Below, piece after piece: positions 1-5,145 of a DNA stretch of 11,972 bases (positions within the stretch are counted from its first letter, which is position 1; every line of letters starts with the position of its first letter). The stretch spans positions 1-11,972 of the forward strand of contig CABROF010000079.1 of NCBI GenBank assembly GCA_902472555.1. The letters run 5' to 3'. The position numbers and the translations under genes were made by a program. This DNA comes from UMGS1851 sp900555605 (GTDB lineage: Bacteria > Bacillota > Clostridia > UBA1212 > UBA1255). The notes under the pieces are model-generated. The model was not told the origin of the DNA, ran no database searches, and worked only from the letters and a program-made list of their open reading frames with translations.

Positions 1-1221
1 CAGCCAGCTGCGCTGCCTCAGACCGGGCTGCCGACATATGAACGGCATATGCTCAATCCGGGACAGCAGCAGGCTTATGATACCGTGGTGCGGCTTCTTG
101 CCCGGCGCCGCTTCGCGGAGTGCCTGCTTCACGGTGTGACGGGCAGCGGGAAGACAGAGGTCTATATGCAGCTGATTTCTCATGTGCTGTCCTGGGGCGG
201 AAATGCGGTCATGCTGGTACCGGAGATTTCTCTGACGCCGCAGATGACTGCGCATTTTACCGCACGCTTCGGGGATCGGGTGGCGGGGGCGGGCAGCGGC
301 AGCCGGAATGCGCAGTGGCACAGAATCCGCAGCGGCGCGGTGTCTGTGGTATTAGGCGCGCGTTCCGCCGTATTTGCGCCGTTTCGGGAAATCGCGCTGT
401 TTATTCTTGATGAGGAACAGGAGCATTCCTATTTGTCGGAGGACATGATGCCCCGCTATCATGCGGCGGAAATCGCCCGGATGCGGGCGGATATGATGGG
501 CGCGGTGGTATTGTACGGGTCGGCAACCCCGGGAATCGACACATTTTACCGGGCGGCTTCCGGACAGATTGCATACCTGCGGCTGTCACAGCGGGCAGGA
601 ACAGGACGTCTTCCGGAGGTATGTCTGACAGATATGCGGGAGGAACGATATGCCGGCTGCGATTCCTTGTTCAGCCGCGGCCTTCAGGAGGCTATGCGGG
701 AAAATGCGGCGCAGGGCGGTCAAACCATATTGTTTGTACACCGCAGAGGCTTTTCCCGCCAGATTGTGTGCCGGGCCTGCGGCAGGACCATGAAATGCGG
801 CCGCTGCAATATTCCGATGACCTGTCACGCGGCCTCGGGACGCCTGATCTGCCATTACTGCGGCAATACTGTGCTGACGCCTGAACGGTGTCCTGCCTGC
901 GGAAGCAATGATCTGGAGCGGCGGGGTTGCGGTACAGAGCGTGTGGAGGAAGCGCTCAGAGCGCTGTTTCCCGGGCAGGAGGTCCTGCGCATGGATACGG
1001 ATACCACTGCGGAAAAGGGCGGCCATGCCAAAATATTAAAACAGTTCAGCGACGGCCGGGCGGCATTCCTGGTGGGAACGCAGATGATTGCCAAGGGGCA
1101 TGATTTTCCCGGCGTAACACTTGTGGGTGTCCTGTCTGCGGACAGCCTGCTGAACATGCCGGATTATCGGGCCAGCGAGCGGGCGTTCCAGCTGCTGACA
1201 CAGGTAGCCGGCCGGGTGTGA
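1..1221 (+). CDS. priA: Primosomal protein N' (PriA helicase), main fragment; 5' end outside window, 3' end broken
   Basis: PriA is the 3'-to-5' DNA helicase that reloads the replisome at stalled forks. The frame is open from base 1, so the gene begins upstream and the ATG at 49 is internal. Visible in order are a Walker A motif GVTGSGKT (133-156), a DEAH-type motif II read as DEEQ (409-420), the RRGFS strand before the zinc region, eight paired cysteines for two zinc ions (769-900, as CxxC, CxxC, CxxC, CxxC), and GTQMIAKGHDFPGV (from 1075). The frame stops at TGA 1219-1221 just after QVAGR, where the family normally reads QVAGRAGR and continues for about 200 residues. The missing part continues in another frame from 1218, so this is one gene split by a frameshift or small deletion. 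Whether the break is biological or a sequencing error cannot be told here. Confidence 0.93.
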   Translation, partial: QPAALPQTGLPTYERHMLNPGQQQAYDTVVRLLARRRFAECLLHGVTGSGKTEVYMQLISHVLSWGGNAVMLVPEISLTPQMTAHFTARFGDRVAGAGSGSRNAQWHRIRSGAVSVVLGARSAVFAPFREIALFILDEEQEHSYLSEDMMPRYHAAEIARMRADMMGAVVLYGSATPGIDTFYRAASGQIAYLRLSQRAGTGRLPEVCLTDMREERYAGCDSLFSRGLQEAMRENAAQGGQTILFVHRRGFSRQIVCRACGRTMKCGRCNIPMTCHAASGRLICHYCGNTVLTPERCPACGSNDLERRGCGTERVEEALRALFPGQEVLRMDTDTTAEKGGHAKILKQFSDGRAAFLVGTQMIAKGHDFPGVTLVGVLSADSLLNMPDYRASERAFQLLTQVAGRV

Positions 1222-1634
1222 TTCTGCAGGCGTATAATATCGACGACTATGCAATTACGGCGGCTGCGCATCAGGATTACGGGGAATTTTATCAGAATGA
1301 GATTGTCGTGCGGGAGAATCTCTGGTATCCTCCTTTCTGCAGCATGTATATGCTGCGCTGCTCCAGCGAAGATGACAAGGCTGTGTTTTCCCATTGCCGG
1401 ACATGCCTGGACATGCTTCGGACGGCAGCAGCGCAGCTGACGGCGGAGCAGCCGTGCAGGATTGAACTGCTGGGCCCTACGCGGGAGGACATGCCGAAGG
1501 TGAACGGCAGATACCGGTGGCGGCTGCTGGCAAAGGCGGAAAACGAAGAAGTGCTGCACAGGCTGTTTCAGCGGTTTGCTGCTGATTATAAACGAAAGAA
1601 GAATATCCGCACGGCAATCATCGTGCATTGCTGA
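1218..1634 (+). CDS. priA: PriA C-terminal fragment (frameshifted remainder of priA)
   Basis: This frame carries the rest of PriA. It opens with VILQAYN, normally found right after the motif VI arginine finger, then EIVVRENLWYPPF, matching the conserved family segment with YPPF, and later LLGP and a GRYRWRLL segment typical of the PriA C-terminal domain. It ends about where a full PriA would end and is followed by def, the usual neighbour. The GTG at 1218 overlaps the TGA at 1219-1221, so reinitiation is formally possible, but there is no good ribosome binding site. Both halves would also lack the second GR of motif VI plus several residues. I read it as a remnant of the same gene, not an independent protein. 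Confidence 0.85.
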   Translation: MILQAYNIDDYAITAAAHQDYGEFYQNEIVVRENLWYPPFCSMYMLRCSSEDDKAVFSHCRTCLDMLRTAAAQLTAEQPCRIELLGPTREDMPKVNGRYRWRLLAKAENEEVLHRLFQRFAADYKRKKNIRTAIIVHC

Positions 1635-1651
1635 GCAGACAAAGCAGAGAC

Positions 1652-1657
1652 GGGAGG
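1652..1657 (+). promoter_or_regulatory. Ribosome binding site of def
   Basis: GGGAGG lies 10 nt before the ATG at 1668 and supports that start. Confidence 0.6.
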
Positions 1658-1667
1658 TTCATAGAAA

Positions 1668-2174
1668 ATGGCGATTCGAAATATCAGAAAAGGTGAAGAT
1701 GAAGTACTGCGGGCAAAATGCAAACCGGTGCCGGAGGTAACTGACGGGGTGCGGCGTTTGATCGGCGATATGTTCGACACCCTTTATGCGGCGCAGGGGG
1801 TGGGACTTGCCGCGCCGCAGATCGGAATCGTGAAGCGCATTGTTGTAATTGATGATTATGACGGACATCGTTATGCGCTGATCAATCCGGTGATTGTAAG
1901 CAGGGAGGGGGAGCAGCTTTCCAATGAAGGCTGTCTGAGTCTTCCAGGATATCACGGTCAGGTGCGCAGGCCGCAGCGTGTTCTGGTGAAAGCGCTGGAT
2001 GAAGCGGGAAAGGAGATTGCAATTCAGGGAGAGGGATTTCTGGCGGTCATTCTATGCCATGAGATTGATCATCTGGATGGTATTTTATATAAAGATGTGG
2101 CGGAGGTCTATACCGTGCTTGAAGATGCGGGAGAGGGCCGGACACAGAAAAACGGAAAAAGACCGGGCCGATAA
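1668..2174 (+). CDS. def: Peptide deformylase
   Basis: Removes the N-formyl group from the starting methionine of new proteins at the ribosome exit, using a bound divalent metal (Fe2+ in most family members). All three family motifs are present: GVGLAAPQ (residues 44-51), EGCLSLPG with metal-ligand Cys89 (87-94), and HEIDH with ligands His131 and His135 and catalytic Glu132. The short motif 2 form and the 168-residue length fit the compact type 1 class seen in Clostridia. The ATG is chosen because GGGAGG precedes it and the MAIRNIRK start matches the family. It follows priA by 33 nt and precedes fmt by 61 nt. The pairing with fmt is functional, since Fmt adds the formyl group that this enzyme removes. 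The charged tail after residue 150 is variable in the family. Confidence 0.97.
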   Translation: MAIRNIRKGEDEVLRAKCKPVPEVTDGVRRLIGDMFDTLYAAQGVGLAAPQIGIVKRIVVIDDYDGHRYALINPVIVSREGEQLSNEGCLSLPGYHGQVRRPQRVLVKALDEAGKEIAIQGEGFLAVILCHEIDHLDGILYKDVAEVYTVLEDAGEGRTQKNGKRPGR

Positions 2175-2220
2175 TCCGAAAATGTCCGGGGACAATGCGC
2201 TGAAGCGGCGGAGGCCTTTG

Positions 2221-2226
2221 AAAGGA
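2221..2226 (+). promoter_or_regulatory. Ribosome binding site deciding the fmt start
   Basis: AAAGGA with 9 nt spacing before ATG 2236. The earlier in-frame ATGs at 1999 and 2182 lack such a site and would add residues not found in the family, so 2236 is preferred. Confidence 0.6.
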
Positions 2227-2235
2227 ACGGGAAAA

Positions 2236-3285
2236 ATGAGAATATTATTTATGGGGACACCGGATTTTGCCGTACCGGTGCTCCGCTATTTAATGGAAAC
2301 GCATACGCTTGTATGCGTGGTTACAAAGCCGGATAAGCCTAAGGGCCGCGGAAAACAATTAGCCGCGCCGCCGGTAAAGGAGCTTGCCACGGCTGCGGGG
2401 ATTCCGGTGCTGCAGCCGGAATCCGTGCGGACCGAAGCGTTTTGCGACGCGCTGCGGGCCTATGATGCAGAGCTTTTTGTTACCGCGGCATACGGAAAGA
2501 TCCTTCCGCCGGAGGTGCTGAGAATCCCGCCGCGAGGCTGCGTGAACGTACACGCGAGCCTTCTGCCAAAATACAGGGGAGCTGCGCCGATTTGGCATTG
2601 TGTGATCAACGGCGAGGCAGAGACGGGGATTACAACCATGATGACGGATGCCGGAATGGATACGGGAGATATCCTGATGGCGGACCGCGTTCCTATCGGA
2701 GAGAATATGACCATGGGAGAACTGCATGACGTGCTGGCGGAGCTTGGCGTGGTGACACTGGATAGAACGCTGAAAGCCATGGAAAGCGGTACGTTGACCA
2801 GGACGCCGCAGGACCACGCGCTGGCAACATATGCGCCCATGGTAGAACGGGAAACAGGCCATATCAATTGGTCTGCTTCAGCCCGGCAGATTCATGATCT
2901 GGTGCGGGGGACCAATCCCTTTCCAGTGAGCTATACGTTCTGGGGAGAAAAACGTTTGAAAATATGGAAGACAATGGTTCTGAAAGAGTCGGCGGAGGAG
3001 GAAGCCCGGCCGGGTTCCCCTGCCGCTGCTGCCTGCGCTGAAGCAGCATCCTCCGCTGCGCTGCATGCCGCAGAGCCTGCACAGCGGGGAAATGTACGGC
3101 GGGGAACTGCACAGCCAGGAACCGTACCGCCGGGAACCGTGCTGCGTGCGGACGGAAATGGAATTGATGTTGCTGCCGGCAGCGGTGTGGTACGCATTTT
3201 AGAGCTGCAGGGAGAATCCTCCAAACGCATGTCCGCCGGCGCTTTTCTGAACGGGCTCAGGGAATTGCCTACGCATTTTGTATGA
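2236..3285 (+). CDS. fmt: Methionyl-tRNA formyltransferase
   Basis: Transfers a formyl group from 10-formyltetrahydrofolate to Met-tRNAfMet, making the initiator tRNA. The start MRILFMGTPDFAVPVL is the standard Fmt N-terminus, and GRGKQLAAPPVK is the family's tRNA-contact loop region. Catalytic residues are Asn104 and His106 in VNVHASLLPKYRG, and Asp142 in the TDAGMDTGDIL segment. The C-terminal anticodon-binding-like domain begins near residue 208. At 349 residues it is longer than the usual 310-320. The excess is a low-complexity insert at about residues 261-298, Ala-rich first and then tandem five-residue repeats, placed just before the conserved PGTVL. The reading frame stays intact through it and the C-terminus (KRMSAGAFLNG) is normal, so the enzyme is probably functional. 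The stop TGA overlaps the ATG at 3282. Confidence 0.96.
   Translation: MRILFMGTPDFAVPVLRYLMETHTLVCVVTKPDKPKGRGKQLAAPPVKELATAAGIPVLQPESVRTEAFCDALRAYDAELFVTAAYGKILPPEVLRIPPRGCVNVHASLLPKYRGAAPIWHCVINGEAETGITTMMTDAGMDTGDILMADRVPIGENMTMGELHDVLAELGVVTLDRTLKAMESGTLTRTPQDHALATYAPMVERETGHINWSASARQIHDLVRGTNPFPVSYTFWGEKRLKIWKTMVLKESAEEEARPGSPAAAACAEAASSAALHAAEPAQRGNVRRGTAQPGTVPPGTVLRADGNGIDVAAGSGVVRILELQGESSKRMSAGAFLNGLRELPTHFV
3085..3144 (+). repeat. Four imperfect 15-bp tandem units inside fmt
   Basis: Four in-frame 15-nt units encode RGNVR, RGTAQ, PGTVP and PGTVL. Each has GGA (Gly) as its second codon, and units two to four start the third codon with AC (Thr). The last unit is the conserved PGTVL of Fmt; the three upstream look like diverged copies of it. 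Confidence 0.7.
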
Positions 3286-3287
3286 AC

Positions 3288-3293
3288 AGGGGG
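3288..3293 (+). promoter_or_regulatory. Ribosome binding site suggesting the GTG start of rlmN
   Basis: AGGGGG with 6 nt spacing before GTG 3300. The same AGGGGG-plus-GTG arrangement occurs at stp (4355-4360 and 4369). Confidence 0.5.
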
Positions 3294-3299
3294 ACTTTG

Positions 3300-4346
3300 G
3301 TGAAGCGAAATTTGCTTGATATGGACCTCGCGGAGCTGACCGCGTATATTAAAGAATTGGAAGTGCCTGCTTATCGGGCCAAACAGATTCAAAAATGGAT
3401 GTATGCAGGCACTGAAATCCACCAGATGACGGATCTGCCGGCAGCCTTGCGCAGCCGGCTTTCCGCGCAGTGCAGCGCCGGCCTTCTGACTCCGGCCGGA
3501 CATCTGCGGTCTGCAATTGATGAAACGCAGAAGTTCCTTTTTGCGCTCTCGGACGGAAATGTGATCGAGAGTGTGCTGATGAAATATAAATACGGATATT
3601 CCGCGTGTATTTCATCCCAGGCGGGCTGCCGCATGGGGTGTACGTTCTGCGCTTCCTCCGGGGCGGCATTTTCCCGGAATCTTACGGCAGGGGAGATGCT
3701 TGGACAGATTATCACTATGAACCGGATCTGCGGTGTGCGCATTGGCCATGCGGTATTGATGGGAATCGGCGAGCCTCTCGACAATTATGACAATGTCCTG
3801 ACGTTTCTGCGCAGAGTGCAGGACCCGGACTGTCTCGGAATCAGCTATCGCAAAATATCCCTCTCCACCTGCGGCGTGGTTCCCGGCATTTTACGCCTGG
3901 CAAAAGAGTCGATTCCCATCACGCTGTCGGTGTCCCTCCATTCGCCGTTTGAAGCGCAGAGATCGGAAATGATGCCTATAAATAGGAAATATCCTCTTGA
4001 CAAATTAATGGATGCGTGTAATAGTTATACACTGGAAACGGGTAGACGCATAACCTTTGAATATGCGATGATTGCAGGCGTAAACGACACACAGGCGCAT
4101 TGCAGAGCGCTCGTTGCGCTGCTGAAAAGCGGTCATTCTGCGCAGGGGTACCATGTAAATCTGATCCCGGTGAATCAGGTAGCAGGAAGATCATATGAAA
4201 GAAGTGAAAAGGGCAGGATCGGACAGTTTCGGGAAGATCTTGAGAAGGCGGGAATTTCAGCAACCGTGCGGAGAGCGCTGGGGCGGGATATTGAGGCGGC
4301 CTGCGGACAGCTTCGCAGAGGGCTTCTGGATACAATACGGAAATGA
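3300..4346 (+). CDS. rlmN: Dual-specificity 23S rRNA/tRNA adenine C2 methyltransferase (radical SAM)
   Basis: RlmN methylates C2 of A2503 in 23S rRNA and of A37 in some tRNAs, through a methyl-cysteine intermediate. The radical-SAM cluster motif CxxxCxxC is Cys110, Cys114 and Cys117 in GCRMGCTFCASSG. The SAM-binding segment reads GIGEPLDNYDNV, and the methyl-carrying cysteine near the C-terminus is Cys335 in DIEAACGQL. With GTG 3300 as start the protein has 348 residues and begins MKRNLLDMDLAEL, matching usual family length and N-terminus, with AGGGGG placed before it. The alternative ATG at 3282 (354 residues) overlaps the fmt stop by 4 nt but lacks a well-placed ribosome binding site. In many Firmicutes rsmB sits between fmt and rlmN; here it does not. 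The stop is 22 nt before stp. Confidence 0.95.
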   Translation: MKRNLLDMDLAELTAYIKELEVPAYRAKQIQKWMYAGTEIHQMTDLPAALRSRLSAQCSAGLLTPAGHLRSAIDETQKFLFALSDGNVIESVLMKYKYGYSACISSQAGCRMGCTFCASSGAAFSRNLTAGEMLGQIITMNRICGVRIGHAVLMGIGEPLDNYDNVLTFLRRVQDPDCLGISYRKISLSTCGVVPGILRLAKESIPITLSVSLHSPFEAQRSEMMPINRKYPLDKLMDACNSYTLETGRRITFEYAMIAGVNDTQAHCRALVALLKSGHSAQGYHVNLIPVNQVAGRSYERSEKGRIGQFREDLEKAGISATVRRALGRDIEAACGQLRRGLLDTIRK

Positions 4347-4354
4347 CAGCGATT

Positions 4355-4360
4355 AGGGGG
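4355..4360 (+). promoter_or_regulatory. Ribosome binding site deciding the stp start
   Basis: AGGGGG lies 8 nt before GTG 4369 but only 2 nt before GTG 4363, so 4369 is the likelier start. Confidence 0.5.
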
Positions 4361-4368
4361 CTGTGTGC

Positions 4369-5100
4369 GTGACTTTTAGTGCAAAAAGTGATAAGGGACT
4401 GAGGCGGTCCTCTAATGAGGATTCTTACGGATATCACATTTCGGAAGATGGCGGTAGATCCTTTTTTATCGTAGCGGATGGCATGGGCGGGCACAACGCG
4501 GGGGAAGAAGCGAGCCGGATTGCCGTAGAAATATGCCTGAATCGGGCAAAAAGCTGTGACGCGCCGGAGGATGCCGAGCAGCTTGCGTTTTTTGCAAAAG
4601 AAACACTGGAGCTTGCAAATGCGGCGATTATGGAACGAGCCGGCGAATCACCGTCGTATAACGGTATGGGAACAACTGCCGTATTCTGTATTGTGACGGG
4701 GAGTTCAGTGGTAGTTGCGAATGTCGGCGACAGCAGAGCCTATTTGGTAGCCCAAAAAGGCTGTCGGCAGCTGACGGTAGACCATTCGCTGGTAGAGGAC
4801 CTGGTGCGGGGCGGATATCTTGACCGAGACGCCGCTATGCAGCATCCGGACCGGAATTTGATCACAAAAGCGCTTGGCAGCCAGGAAACCGCGGAGGCGG
4901 ATACGTTTGTATATGCCTATGAAGCGGGGGACACACTGATCCTGTGCTCCGACGGACTCAATTCCATGGTTGACGACAGCATGATCTGCAAAATTGTGAA
5001 AAGGGGTCCGGATCCGGAAACCATCTGTGCAAATCTGACGGAACAGGCCAAGAAGAACGGCGGCGCGGACAACATTACCGTGATTGCGGCGGTTCTGTAG
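4369..5100 (+). CDS. stp: PP2C-family Ser/Thr protein phosphatase
   Basis: A metal-dependent (PPM/PP2C) phosphatase that reverses the phosphorylation made by the kinase encoded next to it (called PrpC or Stp in other Firmicutes). Metal-binding aspartates sit in the expected motifs: Asp18 in NEDSY, Asp37 with Gly38 in ADGMGGH, Asp195 in CSDGL, and Asp234 in GGADNIT. Also visible are GMGTTAV, ANVGDSRAYL and DHSLVEDLVRGG, all typical of the bacterial family. The 243 residues contain only the catalytic domain, with no signal peptide or membrane segment, so it acts in the cytoplasm. GTG 4369 is chosen on ribosome-binding-site spacing and because MTFSAKSDKG aligns with family N-termini; GTG 4363 would add two residues. 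Its stop is 45 nt before the kinase start, indicating co-transcription. Confidence 0.96.
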   Translation: MTFSAKSDKGLRRSSNEDSYGYHISEDGGRSFFIVADGMGGHNAGEEASRIAVEICLNRAKSCDAPEDAEQLAFFAKETLELANAAIMERAGESPSYNGMGTTAVFCIVTGSSVVVANVGDSRAYLVAQKGCRQLTVDHSLVEDLVRGGYLDRDAAMQHPDRNLITKALGSQETAEADTFVYAYEAGDTLILCSDGLNSMVDDSMICKIVKRGPDPETICANLTEQAKKNGGADNITVIAAVL

Positions 5101-5135
5101 GCCGGAGGCTCTGCCTGCAGACGTGGGAAAGGAAT

Positions 5136-5140
5136 GGAGA
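5136..5140 (+). promoter_or_regulatory. Ribosome binding site deciding the prkC start
   Basis: GGAGA lies 5 nt before ATG 5146. The alternative ATG 5134 directly abuts an AAAGGA (5128-5133), leaving no spacing. Confidence 0.45.
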
Positions 5141-5145
5141 TAAGC

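Noticed and set aside
2182..2235. Upstream in-frame ATG that would extend Fmt by 18 residues
   Set aside because: No ribosome binding site precedes it, the added residues are unlike Fmt N-termini, and ATG 2236 has AAAGGA at good spacing.
5103..5116. Small inverted repeat AGGC-TCT-GCCT between stp and prkC
   Set aside because: The stem is only 4 bp with no T-run; too weak to call an attenuator or terminator.
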